DNA from: Hsuehochloa calcarea
Taxonomy: Eukaryota; Streptophyta; Magnoliopsida; Poales; Poaceae
DNA length: 64,000 nt
Reading direction: 5' to 3'
Assembly (NCBI GenBank): GCA_036346395.1
Contig: CM070594.1
Coordinates: 53,987,519-54,051,518, forward strand
The notes beneath the pieces are model-generated. The model was given only the letters and a program-made list of their open reading frames with translations, was not told the origin of the DNA and searched no databases. The position numbers were made by a program, and so were the translations under genes. Below, one piece after another: positions 20,521-32,648 of this stretch (the stretch's first letter is position 1; each line of letters starts with the position of its first letter).

Positions 20521-21308
20521 AACAACATGAGCACTCTCTCTGAACAAGAACAAAAAAAAAAACATATGTTCTCCACTCATGGAACAAAACAACGGGGCCG
20601 ACGCAGACTAGGGGCGCGGCGCAAGGGGACGAACTGGCGTCGGGCACAGGCAGCACGGGCCGCCACACTCATCTCTCTCCCAAACCCTAGCTTGGGCGAT
20701 TTGAGACAAGGGCACGATGGTGGGGAAGAGAAACAAATCAAGCCTGAGCATGAGATTTTGCCCCATTTCAGAGCGCACCAACATCAGAATTTGGCTGTCC
20801 ATCATGTTCTGGGGGTCTGTTAGTAACAGAGCAGTCAACAAAGTGTTGTAGCTGACGACCAAGGGATGAGCAACGCGGGCGAGACAGACAGTCACACAGG
20901 TAACGTAACAATGTGAGGCAGTAGCAGCAATTTGGAATCCAGATAAAACGTTCAGGATTGCCCTCTTGATACAAAAGCAAAGGCTAGAGAAAATAGTTCA
21001 GACAGCACCATAGATTTCATGAATCATGAGATCAATATATCGAAACAACAGTCAAAACCTATGCACCATAGATTTCATGAATCATGAGATCAATATATCG
21101 AAACAACAGTCAAAACCAAAACATGGTGCAATACAGATCCCTAATCCACAATATCCATGAGCTCATGACTGAGGCTAACACATAGGTAGTAAATTAAGCG
21201 GAAGTACCAAGGCAGATATTATGCCTGCAGACAGCCAAAAGAAAAAAAACTAGGGAGATACCACAGCCGTATCCCAGAACAAAGGCTTACTAAAACTGAA
21301 TTCATCGT
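20521..21308. other. intergenic region with a possible orphan gene start
   Basis: A telo-box-like AAACCCTAG (20682-20690) is followed 28 bases later by an ATG (about 20719, MVGKRNKSSLSMRFC) whose frame soon stops. It may be the remains of a gene start, but I do not recognise it. A 55 bp direct duplication lies further right (see below). RACK1 ends at 21309, so the right part includes its 3' untranslated region. Confidence 0.3.
21005..21117. repeat. tandem duplication, 58 bp period
   Basis: gcaccatagatttcatgaat and the 35 bases after it occur at 21005-21059 and again at 21063-21117 with no difference that I can see. It lies in the probable 3' region of RACK1. The identity points to a recent duplication. 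Confidence 0.85.
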
Positions 21309-24264
21309 CTAGGTCGAGTAGCTGAACCCTGAGATCTTATAGATCCGGATGGTTCCATCAGTATAACCAGCATAGAGCGTGCTGCCATCTGCGCTCCATC
21401 TCAAGCATGTGCAGTAGAGCATCTGCATGGTAGTAACACAACAAGTAAGATCACATTCGACCAACAAGAGCTAGTAGCATACACTAAATTTACTAGCAAA
21501 ACTAACAGTGCTGCTAATTAAACTGGCTCAGATCAGATAAATATAAATGTCTCAAGAACAAATGCATGAAAAATGGTTCATCCTATATAACCACTAACAG
21601 CAGTAAATATACCACAAGCGGATCAGAAACATAATCCAGTCAGGACCATAGTCACAAGGAACACCACTTGCGAAAAGTGCAGTGTGACAGGGGTACCAAT
21701 TTGGGACGTGGATCATGACCCAAGCAATTATGGGCCAATGACCCCGGTACATACATTGGGTCAATGACCCATATATGCAAAATATATATTACTAAAATCA
21801 TATAATACAAATAATAAAAATGGAAAGAGAAAAGAAAAAAGAAAAGAAGGAAGGAAAAAAGGAGAGGGGGAAGAGTGGGTAGGCCCAGCCCACTAGAACC
21901 AGGCCATCCCAATAACACACACACACACAAAAACACAAACTAGTGTTTCCCCTCTTCTCCCACAAAACACACACACACAGCCGCCACACACAACCACACA
22001 TATGGAGGGTGAGCCGCTGCTGTCCGCCGTTGCCGGAGTCGGAGTAGCCTCGCCGTTGCCGGAGTGTGGTTGTCCCCTGCTTTCTCTGAAGCCGTCATCC
22101 ACTGTCCTCGATCTCCACCTATGGCGATGGTGTGAGCAACAGCAACGACAAGAAGCGATGTCGCCAGCTGGGTTAGCTCCTCCTGCACATCACCTCCCCT
22201 CCCCTCCCCTTTCCTCTCCTCCCTTCTCAGGTCTCAACCCGGCATCATCCCCCGTGGAGACCCATATCGCCGGTGACCCGCGATTCGGGACGGCTATCCG
22301 GGGTCGTGGATCGCGGGATCGACCCGCGATCAGGACTCAGGAATACAAGGCACAAAGGTGACAAAGCAATGAAAAGGTCAATATGGTAGGACGAAAACAG
22401 AAGTAAAGCTCCCAAGAACATAGGCAGAAAATCATTGACCTCACAAATCTTCATAGAGACACAATACGGCATAACTAAAATGCTTCTAATGCACAAGACA
22501 TATCTCAGATCTCACATGGACATCCCATTGATTGATAGAAAATACTACAAGTACACTGCTAGTAATCTGACAGCAGATAAATATAGTACACCAATTTGAT
22601 GGCACATCAGCAAATTGAGATAGCCACTCTTATGTAACAAATACCTGATGGAGAGTGTCTATCAGTTCCTTACAGGATAAGTAATACTCTAACATCATTT
22701 TTTACTGGAACAAATAATTAATATACAACATGGGGACTGCAATATCTTTTCACAATCTAGAATAAATCAATTTGTAGTTTGTTTAAAGCTTGCATATTAT
22801 TCTTCAACAACTAAAGCCAAATCAAAATGTTTTGTCAATCTAACAACAACATGCCATAACTGATAGGTTACTTCATATTTCAGAAACAGACAATGATGGT
22901 TCAAATATAAATAGAAGTTCTTAATCGATTACGGACATCAATTTAGAAGGGCAACCAGCTTCAAACAAAAGCACTAAATCACATAACATACGTAGTATTC
23001 ATATCACCAAAATAAACAGGCCTTGAACTGCTACATCTACATGGTTATGAACATAACTCAGGTACAGTATTCAAATGCACCACAACTAGTGTAGTGCACT
23101 TGTGACTTGACAGCTATCGTCTGTACGATGCAATGAGCTAAAACCAATCTAGTTAACGCGTGATGATCTAAACTTGAGTACCATTCTGACATAAATCTAG
23201 AACATACTCAAAACAACAGTGCATCCGACTACCACAACCTAATCGCACAATACAACAGACGTACGCCGTCAAGTTAATCATTGACACAAGAACAAACTCG
23301 AAGACATATCTGCACAATCGATAATAAACAGCAGCAGCAACATGAAAACATAAAGTGGCGATGGGGAGGGAGGTTGGACCTGGTTCTTAGAGGTTGGGAC
23401 CTCAGGCTTAAGGTCTTGCACAATGTGCTTCGACTCAAGATCCCAGATCTTGATGGAGTCCTGCGTCGCCGCGCAGAGCCAGTAGCGGTTGGGCGAGAAG
23501 CAGAGTGAATTAATGATGGAGCCCGCGTCCAGCGAGTAGAGCCTCTTGCCCTCGGACAAGTCCCACAGCAAGGTGACGGCGTCCTTACCACCGGAAGCGC
23601 ACAGTGAACCGTCTGGGCTCACCGCGACGGCGTTGACGTAGCCGCCGTGGCCTTCGAGAGTGCAGCGGATCTTGCAGTTTGTTAGGTTCCAGACCTTGAC
23701 GGTGCGGTCCCAGGAGCCGGAGACGATGGTCGGCTGGAAGGTGTTGGGGGAGAAGCGGACGCAGGACACCCATCCGTTGTGTCCCTCGCCGCCGCCGAGG
23801 TCACCGCCGATGGTGTACTTGCACTCGCCGAGGGTGTTCCACAGCTTGATGGTGCGGTCACGGGAGGCGGAGACGATCTGGCGGTTGTCGACCGAGAAGG
23901 CGACGGAGATGACGTCCTTGTCGTGGCCTACGAAGCGGCGGGTGGTGACGCCGGTGGAGAGGTCCCAGAGGCGGAGCTCACCGTCCCAGGATCCAGAGAG
24001 CGCGAACTGGCCGTCGGAGCTGAGGACGACGTCCTCGACGAAGTGGGAGTGGCCGGTGAGGCGGCGGAAGGGGACGCCGTACTCGGTGGCGGAGTCGGGG
24101 GCAGTCTGGACGGGGTTCGTGAGGTCCCACACCAACAACGACTTGTCGCGGGAGGAGGAGACGATGAAGGGCGAGTTGTCGACGGGCGTGGCGATGGCCG
24201 TCACCACGTCATTGTGGCCGCGCATCACGCCCGCAAACACGAGAGACTCCTGCGCGCCGGCCAT
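21309..24264 (-). CDS. RACK1: RACK1 (guanine nucleotide-binding protein beta subunit-like)
   Basis: Two coding exons on the reverse strand: 24264-23380 (295 codons) and 21422-21309 (37 codons and TAG). The donor is CAG|GTCCAA and the acceptor TGCAG|ATG. The product has 332 residues, close to the ~330 usual for plant RACK1. It is a seven-bladed WD40 propeller that sits on the 40S ribosomal subunit near the mRNA exit and docks signalling proteins; rice RACK1A is linked to innate immunity and hormone responses. Seen: WD-type blade ends at W46-D47, W100-D101, LWN 141-143, VWN 191-193, W234-D235 and W274-D275; the GH dipeptides; and the SRDK loop with Arg39 and Lys41, matching the yeast Asc1 residues needed for ribosome binding. 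The last blade is built from exon 2 (DGTIRIYKISGF). The 1.96 kb intron contains a foreign-looking block. No defect was found. Confidence 0.96.
21640..22345. mobile_element. probable inserted fragment within the RACK1 intron
   Basis: Unlike the AT-rich intron around it, this stretch has CA-rich tracts (about 21915-21990), GC-rich text (about 22000-22130) and palindromic cgcgggatcgacccgcg near 22313-22329. A 119-codon open frame (22002-22361) has no recognised domain. I could not define terminal repeats or a target duplication, so its class is open. The remainder of the intron (22346-23379) is ordinary AT-rich sequence. Confidence 0.35.
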
Positions 24265-24512
24265 GGTGATGAGGCTATGGTTTGGGAAGCTTTGGGGGTC
24301 GTGGAGGCGGTGGCGCAGGAGAGAGAGAGAGAGAGAGAGAGTTGGGAAGGAAAGCGGGCGAGCAGCGAGGAGACAGGTTTTATCGTGGGGCGGCGCGGGG
24401 CGCTAGGGTTTCTTTTGGGGATAGTAGGACTTTGTAGACAGGTTGGGGGAAATCGTGGCCGTCCGATACACGGGGAGAGCTTTCTGGGCCGTCTAGTTTG
24501 ATGGGCTGCAAT
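24265..24512 (-). promoter_or_regulatory. RACK1 leader and promoter: GA repeat, telo-box, two site II motifs
   Basis: Reading towards the gene on the reverse strand: site II elements AGCCCA (24502-24507) and GGCCCA (24485-24490), then a telo-box AAACCCTAG (24403-24411), then a pyrimidine (CT)n tract in the leader (24319-24341). Paired site II and telo-box motifs near the start site are known in plant ribosomal-protein and other translation-linked promoters. Their presence fits co-regulation of RACK1 with the translation machinery in growing cells. Confidence 0.75.
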
Positions 24513-26054
24513 TCAAACGCCCATCTCAAAATGTGGCAGATCGTCGGAGGCAACCCAGGTCCATGAGGCATGGAATTGTAACGAAGCAAAGAAATGCTTT
24601 GCTTCAATGCACAGGCAAGTGAAGAAGCACTTAATTTCCTGCATTTGGTGTTCCATGCTAATTTTATATTGTATGGTCTCTTCGTTCATGCTTCCAACAT
24701 CATGCAGCAGTTGCAAAGCCCCCTCCCTCCCTCGATCCCTCTATTTCGCGAAGAGATTCATACGACTACCATAAGAAAATCTGGTCATAAAATGATTCAA
24801 GAAAATAATCATGTCATGGTTATTTCATGGCTAACTAGTAGTAATTAGAAGGCAAAGATCAGCTGATTACAAAAAGAATCGCCTTTCTTTACAGGGAACT
24901 GCCATCTGAAACCGGCGAGCTATACGTCAAGTGCAGCGCTGCGGGATCCCTCGTTCATGTTGCTAACAGTCACGCAACATTTCTCTTTACCAGGTCAAAT
25001 AATATTAGTATAGTGCAGATAGCTTTCGCAAGAAATGCAAGCTTTCTTTCGTGTTCTGTTGAGCATATCTTTTTAGCACTTGGTACCCAGACCAAATCCA
25101 AAAGCTCAATAATAAGGAGAGAGAACCAAACCCAATACCTGAATTCTTCAGGAATACCAACTTAATTAATTAGCAAGGACCTCCGTTCTTGACCAATCAT
25201 GGAGACCAGGCCGTTCGAACAACACCAATAAGTTATTTACGTGCTCTATTACCGTAGAATCCTAAACAGCGAATCTGGTGAGAAAACTAAGCTTTAAAAC
25301 GGAAAGCAATTCAATGGCGCAGCTAGAGCGAGTTTAGCCAGGCCATGAAAGAGCTCCGTGAATTGATCGAAGCAACACGACGCTGTCTCCTCGAGCTGTT
25401 ATTACAACGAGACTTGAGAGTTGAGTCCACAACGAGGGCACGTGTGCCGATCGATCTTGTGAGTGAAGTCGCGGCCGCGGATTAGATACGACCGTCATCA
25501 GCACAGGCGCCGTGAGGAAGACCACGTGTGTTCTTCTTCCTCCCATCGGCGTCAAGACATGGCAATGTGTGAAGAGACGAGAGGTCAGGGGAATCGAATC
25601 GGCGTTTAGTAACAGCGACGGAGTCCTAATCCACCACCCCAACCCCTCCAATTGTCATCTTCTCCACTCTAATCATGTCGCGATCTAATGCCATGGAAAG
25701 GGACGGGTGCGGAAGGCTGGTCATTCCGTGAATTATTGCACCAGGTTACTAACTAGGCAAGTTTCAGTTAAACTAGGAAAGGGTCACCCATGCAGTTCAT
25801 GCCAGTGAAAATGGCCGGGCAGGAAAACGGAATCAGTGTCTAGCCATCATGCCAACTGCCAAGTACTTTGTGGAGCATCTGCGTGCTGTTGGCTCCTGAC
25901 CTCTGTACTTCTTCTACTTGCATCTTTGACAGCGTCTCCGATTAATCACTCAGGTTTGTTCTAGACAGTAGCCCATTAATCAGTTATTATCAGTTACTGG
26001 TGGGCCACAGAGCAACGATCATGCGGCACGAATCACGAGGCACGTCGGAATCAG
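24513..26054. other. intergenic, nothing recognised
   Basis: Mixed composition with no open frame matching a known family, no clear transposon ends and no RNA gene that I can identify. Confidence 0.4.
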
Positions 26055-26739
26055 ATGTTTTTTTTTTCCCGGAAGCAAGGGCGAGGAGGAGGGACCAGTA
26101 GCAGAAGGCCACCTAATCCATCTCTTGCTTCCCTATATCACCCTGGATGTTTCGGATATCCATGTCCCGCCTTGCAAGCCTCCTTTGGCTTCTTGTTGCC
26201 TGCCTCTGCTGCTGTCTCTTGCTTTCCCCTGCTCCCTTGCCTTCGCCTTCGCCTTCGCCTTCGCCTTTGCATCGTATCCTTCTTTCTTCCTTCGTCCGTG
26301 GAGGAAGCCAGGAGACCAACGTACGTGCTATATCTCATCCCATGGCGTGAAAAGCTCGAGACTTTTCTGACTCGGCTGGCTTTGCACGGCCTTCCTCTCC
26401 TTTGCCCCAGGTAAGTAGTAGCCTTTTTCACCACCTCCATGCATGCCTTTTTTTTTTTGCTCCTTTCAATCATGAGGGATTTGGGTGGAAAGAAGGTTAA
26501 AAAGGACTACTTTCTGCCATCTCGTGTGATGTTCGCCGTCTCTCCTGGTAGGAAATATTTTCCTGAATTGTATAAAAAATGGTAAATAGATCTTGGTATG
26601 TGGATCGAATACGTATTTCGTGGTAGTTATTCTGAAGAACCTTTTGTTTAAGTGTTCGAACAATCACCACTTCTTGGGTTTATGTTGTCTGCGGCTTTGT
26701 TTTGATCCTATCTTCACTGTCTTTGGAAACGATTCAAGG
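26055..26739 (+). promoter_or_regulatory. leader exon and leader intron of the RINGv gene
   Basis: A C-rich leader-like stretch with a (CCTTCG)n microsatellite (26239-26265) ends at gccccag|gtaagtag (donor at 26411), a strong donor. A T-rich stretch follows, then a possible acceptor directly before the ATG (gattcaag|gATGG, 26740). The long open frame at 26055-26414 is Pro/Leu-rich with no domain and is taken as untranslated. The transcription start is not determined. Confidence 0.5.
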
Positions 26740-29700
26740 ATGGCGGACCACTTCGCGCTGATGGCAGGCCGGTTGCTCACGGAGTCGACGCTTCAGTCTG
26801 CCATTCTTGAGGCCTTTGATGTCCCTCCCATGAAGAACGTTTATGATCTGTCTGATCCCTCTGTTACTGAGGCTGTTCAAGATGGCAGGCCAAAGAGCGG
26901 TGTCTTGGTGGAGTGCAGAATCTGCCAAGAAGAAGGTGACGAAGCCTACATGGAGACCCCTTGCTCCTGCAAGGGCAGCCTGAAGGCAATGTTTTCTGTT
27001 CCTTTTCAGCTTGATACTGATTGGCTATCCTATGAACTTTGCATCACAGCATGGTCGTGATTCATATGGTATTAACATTTTCAAAACTATTTGTATGGAA
27101 GAGGTTGTTGGAGTGATTGGTAATCAGGAAACAAAAGAACTAGGCTTGATGCTGAAGAGCGCACTATAAACTCTAGTTGTTTCAGCCCCAGAACAACCAC
27201 AAGTTCAGAACCCGTTTATTCATTACTGCATGTTCAACCATGGAATAGTGATCGCTTTCATATTAGATTCTTTTTTCTTTCTATCAGAATGCCACTGGGA
27301 ACAAACTTTGTTTTCCATAATGCAATCAGTGATATTTTTTTGTTATCGTAACCGAATTGGATCTTTCGGGGCGTTATCCCTCATGTTGATAGTTTCAGGA
27401 CGTCCAAGTATATGACACTACCATTTTATTGTCCTTCATTATTTACAACAGATTTCCATATAGTCCCGCCAATGGAAGTTTTTCTTGAATTAGTTTGTTG
27501 CTGACTGCAGTACGCTCACCGCATTTGCATCCAGAGGTGGTGTAATGAGAAGGGAGACACCATATGTGAGATATGCTTACAGGTGAAGCTTTCTGAAACT
27601 GCCTTATCATAACCAACCGTTCTCAACGGATACAGGAAAGAAGTAGCTGCATACAGCTTATCCTTTTAAATCTTTTTTGAAAAATGATTCCTTTTTTCCT
27701 TATACTGAAGGTTTTGATCAGCTTTACTACTCGAAAGAAGATGAAAATGTTAGAGATATAGTTAGAGATATGATTTGTTAGAGATATGATTTGATTGATT
27801 TGGTTTCCTTATCTGTAACATGTATTGTATTATATATTCTGGCCGGTTGGCCCCTGATAATACAAGTTGCTATTCCAACATGGTATCAGAGCGTTAGGGT
27901 TACCTCTAATCGCTTCGTCTCGTCGCTTCGTCGGCATCATCTCATCACCGTCGCCTCGTCGGCCTCTCCGCCCGATCCGCCGATCCGCCACCACTGGTCC
28001 GGCTCAGTCGACTCATTCTGCCGCCTCCGACGACGGCCGCCGGCCGACCGACCAGTCGTCCGCTGCCGCCTCGCTCGCCGCCTCCTCGGGCCGATCAGAA
28101 GTCGACGCACCGCCCTCGATCCGCCCCCGTCGCGGCTCGCGGCTCGCTTGACTTGCCGTCGCCGCCTCCGCCCGACCCGCACACGAGACACCTCCGCCCG
28201 CCGCCTCGATCGACTTGTCGTCGCGGCTCTTCGCTTTCTTCAGCGCGGGAGCCCTCACCTCGCGCCTCACCACCACCGGACTCACCCGCCGTCGGAGCTC
28301 TCCGATCCGCCACCAGATCCGTTCTCGGAAGGTTGGGAAGCGGTCCTCGCGGTCGCCGCCTCGAATCCGGCCGCCGAGCTCTCCGTCGCCGCCACCAGAT
28401 CCGTTATCGGAAGGTTGGAAGCGGTCCTCGCCGTCGCCACCTCCGAATCCGCCGCCGGAGCTCTCCCGCCGCCGCCATCGAGGAGCACGCAGGGGAACCC
28501 TAATCCCCGCACTGCTCGCCTGCGGCATGGTAGGCTACCATAAAAACAAAGTCGGGTGAAAAGAGAGAAAAAAACGTTGTTCTAACTGGCCGCCCGCCCA
28601 GCGCCGCTGTTAGACCTCGTTGTCTTGGTCGCCATGACATCTCCCGCCGCCTACCAATGGGCACCGCTTCCTCCTCATTGTCCGGTGATCTTCGACGGTA
28701 CTAATTACACCGACTTTGTCTCACATGCGCATCCATATGCGTGGTCTTCGCCTCAAGGCGTCCTCTCGGCGATGTCACCGCTGCCCTCTTTCGCCCGACG
28801 AGCCCTACGTCCATTGCGCTTTCTTCGACAAATGACAAGGTCGCTATTGAGGCCGCTTTGCCTTGCGATGAGAAGGCTACCTCGCCTACCAAGAGGCTCG
28901 ACTCCTACTTGGATCGCTTGACTACCTACACTCGGTGGTGATGACGACGCCGAGCCAGCCGCTGCTTTGTCTTCATCGCCGATGTTCACCTCGCCTCTTC
29001 GAGATTGTGGATTTTCATCGGTCGCCCGGATGTGGACTCATCTTCGACAAATACGAACCCTCCGAGATGCCTCTACTTGTCGATGAGTTCGTCAGAGCAC
29101 TCTCTTGCAGGTGATGCTACGTTGACGCCTTTCTACGCCGTAGTTCTGCATGCGCGCCAATGGACTCTCTTCGCCTTCTGGCCGCTGCCTGTTCTCATGC
29201 CGCTATCGTCGTCTTGACACGGAGTTTCAGCGTGTTCACGAAGTTCCTTACTCGCGCCGTCCCGAAGTTCGAGCAGAGGCGTGCCCGCACTACTTGCACG
29301 CCACCCTCGTGTCACTCTTCCGAGGCCCTTACCGAGATACGTGCGAGAGGAGACTCGTGCGAGTGGTGCCGGCCCGATACCACTCCTCCGTGCTCGCCGC
29401 GTACACCTACTACACCGATCGCTTCACGATTCAAGACGCGCCTCCTCCGGTGGCCGCCACAGAGGTGGTGGCCGCCTCCATCCGGCGGTAGTCGCCCTCG
29501 CCGCTTCCCTTCGCGACAAGATCGGCCACATTGAGTCTCGGTGCTACAAGAAACAATGCAGCATATTTCACGCCGTTCTTCTCCTAGCACCGCACCGGTA
29601 CTTCTACATCGACGTCAGATCGACTACTTCGCGCTTTCTCACCGAAAGCGTGAGATAGCCGACTTTCGACGACTACTTGCCGCTTGTGGTCTTCCTCGAC

Positions 29701-32648
29701 AGTTCTGCAGTTCTGCGCGACCGACTCTTCGTGAATCGAGAAACCACCTCCTACACACATGTACCTCCCGTGGATCCTTGATTCCGAGCATCCTTCCACA
29801 TGACTTCCGATTCTTCCACTCTATCTTTTGTTACACCTCTTGATTCCCCGCTGTTGTTCTTCACCGATGGTACCTCTCTTTCTGTCTCTCGTCGAGGACC
29901 TCTTAGCAACTCATCTTTTCATGTTCCTTACATTGCTCATGTTCCTCGCCTAACCATGCGACTTCTTTCTCACGCGGACATCGACCTTGGTTATCGGATC
30001 ATTCTCGACTCGACTCTTGTTGTGTTCGGGACCGCCACACGGAGCTCGTTGGTTCGGCCCTCGGCGCCTTGACTCGCAGCGTCTCTGGGAGCTTGACGGC
30101 TTCACCTTCCTTCCGCGCCACTGCCGCGCGCCGGATCTCCGCCTCTGCCACTCCGCTCACCTGGCTCTTTCCAACAATGGCATCACCGTCTTGGCCATCT
30201 GTGGCTCTCGCCTGTCGTCTTTAGTTCGTCGTGGTCTTCGGGTCTGCCTCGTGAGACGTGTCTCTACATTGTCGTGGCGTAAGTTAGGCAAACAGCTTTC
30301 AGCCCCTTATCCTCATAGTGAATCGTTGTCTCAACGTCCATTTGATCTTGTTCATTCGGATGTTTGGGGTCCGGCTCCTTCGTTTGAAAGGGGTCATCGA
30401 TACTATATCATATTTATAGATGATTTCTCTCGCCACACTTGGATATATTTCATGTCTTCTCGTGAGTGAGGTCTTGTCTATCTATAAACAGTTTTCCACT
30501 ATGGTTCGCATACGCTTTCCACTCCTATTCGTGTCTTTCGTGGTCGACTACCGGGCGAGTACCTCTCTCATCACTGCTGCAGCTTTCCATCATCTCTTGT
30601 CCCTGCTCATGCTCGAATGGTGTTCTTGAGCGCAAGCATCGTCACCTCCTTGAGTCGGCTCGTGCATCGATGATTGCCGCCCATTCCACCTCACTTTTGG
30701 GCGGAGGTCGCTTCCACCGCCACCTATCTCGTCAACATCCAAGATTCTTCGCTTCTTCGTATGCAATCCCTATTGAGCGCCTCGTGGTCTCCTTCGACTA
30801 CTCGCTTCTTCGCATTTGGTTGCGCTTGCTACGTTCTCCTCTCGCCTCGAGAACGCACCAAACCGACCGCCACCATTGAGTGTGTTTTTACGGGTACAAG
30901 CGCGAGCACAAGGGCTATCGGTCTTTGGGATCCCGTTGGTCGACGGATGCGGATTTCTGGATGTGACTTTCGACGAGTCTCGTCCCTTCTACCCACGTCC
31001 CGTCTCTCCTTCGACTTCCTCTGTGGAGTCTCTCGCCCTTTTGACCTTTCCGATACACCTATCTCGTCTCCACATATTCCTCCCGTGGCCTCTTCGCCAT
31101 TATCGCCACCGCTTGTCTCTCCGCGCTCCTCGTGCTCCCCACTACACTCGCCTCACACTCGCCGACCTCGTATTGAGGATCTTCCGGATGAGCCCACTTC
31201 TCCCGATGTTTTATCTTCTTCGATGCTTCATCTTCCTCGATGGGCCGCTTCTCCTCGCTACGCCTCCGCGATCGCGGCCGATTCGCCCCCTGCCTGTTTG
31301 CCTTTGTTGGCGCAGCTACTAGTGAACTCGCCTCCTATCGGGATGTCATTATTTCATCCCGAGTGGCGACATGCCATGACCGAGGAGATTGCGCCTCGAG
31401 CGCATGGTACTTGGGATCTTGTTCCTTTTCCATCTCACTCTCGCCCCATCACATGTAAGTGGGTCTATAAGATTAAGACTCGCTCGATGGCTCTCTTGCG
31501 CTATAAGGCGCGTCTTGTTGCTCGTGGCTTCCAAAGAGAGCATGGTCGTGACTACGACGAGACTTTTGCTCCTGTGGCCCACATGACCACCGTGGCGCTC
31601 TTCTTCGGTGGCGTCCTGTTGCACATCGGTCTGCTTCTCAACTTGATGTCAAGAATGCCTTTCTTAATGGCGAGTTGCGTGAGGAGGTCTACATGCATCC
31701 GCCACCGGGTATTCTCTGCTCCCGAGGGTATGGTCTGTCGCCTTTATGGTCTGAATAACAGTACCTGATTGTTGCCTGATTTGTTGTCTCTGCTCTTGAT
31801 GGCACAGCAATTTATACCGAATTATACAGCCCCTTTAAAGTTGTTTCGGCATGGAAGGAACCCAATTATCTTCAGGTACCACTTGGTGCTTCAGATCCTT
31901 GATAAAGAAACACTGCATAGATATGATCTGATAAGGAGCTCTGTAATATCTAACCCTGTTCTCATTGCAGGAGAGCTGGAGAAAGACCGGAGAATCTCAA
32001 TGCTGGTCACGGTCAAGAAAACGTTGCGCAAACCGCAGATCACGCTGCTGGCACATCAACCTTTGACTCTCAAGGTTCCAATCCAAAAGGCGTTATCTAT
32101 TGCCGTGTAGTTGCCATAGTTGTAAGTTACAGAACTTAAACCTTCCATTTGGACACAAGTACTCATGCTGCAGTGAACTAATGCACATGTATTCTGAAAC
32201 ATACACCTTCAGTTAATGGCTCTGTTGGTGCTCCGTGATGCGATCTCGCTTATCCTCGGTGGTCCTGAAGTGTACTCGATGGCACTGATCACTGTAAGAC
32301 ACTGAAATCCGATTATCTTCCTAGACATGATGCATGCGCAACATGATTGCCTGACTGACGCAAATTACGTTGCTGAGACAGCTGTTGATGTTCAGAACAG
32401 CTGGAATTGCCATACCAATCTACATCATCTTGATATCAATTACCACGTTGCTTCATCGGAATAATCAACACCAGGTCTCTCAAGCTCTCATACATTCATA
32501 TGCCAAAACTTCAAATTTTTCAGTTTCATTCATAATGTTGAATTTTGTGAGAATGCAGGCTGTGCGTGAGACAGCGGTTTCAGAACCTGCAGGAGAGGAG
32601 GGCTTGCAGCCGATGCCACCTCAACAGCATATTATCAGCATCCAGTAG
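26740..32648 (+). CDS. RINGv (MARCH-type) membrane E3 ubiquitin ligase
   Basis: Seven coding exons: 26740-26985, 27511-27582, 31808-31875, 31971-32121, 32213-32293, 32382-32474 and 32559-32648. Phases agree and give 266 residues. The C4HC3 RING-variant domain is complete: C59-x2-C62, C75-x-C77, H85-x2-C88, C101-x2-C104. A conserved NYTAPLKLFRHGR segment follows, then a low-complexity linker, two hydrophobic segments (VVAIVLMALLVL and GIAIPIYIILISITTLL), and a short polar tail ending QHIISIQ. Family knowledge: such proteins sit in endomembranes and pass ubiquitin from an E2 to membrane targets; the target here is unknown. Intron 1 uses a GC donor (AAG|GCAATG). Intron 2 is 4.2 kb because a copia element is inserted in it. 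The frame is intact, so the gene is probably functional if that intron is spliced. Confidence 0.88.
27748..27892 (+). repeat. short 5' LTR and primer-binding site
   Basis: 133 bp LTR beginning tgttagagatatag and ending ttccaaca. It starts with a threefold repeat of gttagagatat. TGGTATCAGAGC (27881-27892) follows at once and is complementary to initiator tRNA-Met. Confidence 0.75.
28633..29800 (+). pseudogene. copia gag and protease remnant
   Basis: Pieces in several frames: PVIFDGTNYTDFVSHA, then a gag body, a zinc-knuckle region (RDKIGHIESRCYKK, about 29512-29555) and the protease start WILDS at about 29771-29785. One base appears to be missing right after the catalytic Asp-Ser, shifting the frame. 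The copy at 62.2 kb has the same lesion. Confidence 0.65.
30270..31768 (+). pseudogene. copia integrase and partial RT remnant
   Basis: GAG-pre-integrase end KLGKQL, integrase FDLVHSDVWGPAPS and YYIIFIDDFSRHTWIYFM (about 30345-30455), then ERKHRHLLESARASM in another frame, and AFGCACYVLL. RT begins TCKWVYKIKTRS, YKARLVARGFQREHGRDYDE and TFAPVAHMTT, and ends at VCRLYGLN. It is broken by many single-base changes. Confidence 0.75.

Larger units (their letters stand above)
27748..31760 (+). mobile_element. 3'-truncated copia element in intron 2 of the RINGv gene
   Basis: The 5' LTR (27748-27880) is followed directly by the primer site. Then come a GC-rich untranslated leader (to about 28560), gag, protease, integrase and the first half of RT. 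The element stops after VCRLYGLN (about 31757). The rest of RT, RNase H and the 3' LTR are missing, so it is either a truncated insertion or has suffered a deletion. All coding parts carry frameshifts. It is the same family as the copy at 62.2 kb and has the sense orientation of the host gene. Confidence 0.8.

Noticed and set aside
21640..22345. Terminal inverted repeats for the block in the RACK1 intron
   Set aside because: I tried gtcacaagg at the left against ccttg/gtgac at the right; the match is too short and irregular to claim.
23660..24501. Forward-strand open frames of 240-248 codons across RACK1 exon 1
   Set aside because: They lie opposite a clear WD40 gene. Compositional bias explains them and no domain is present.
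27791..28543. 250-codon forward frame rich in Arg, Pro and Ser
   Set aside because: It falls in the untranslated leader of the copia element between primer site and gag. Several frames and both strands are equally open, and no family is recognisable.
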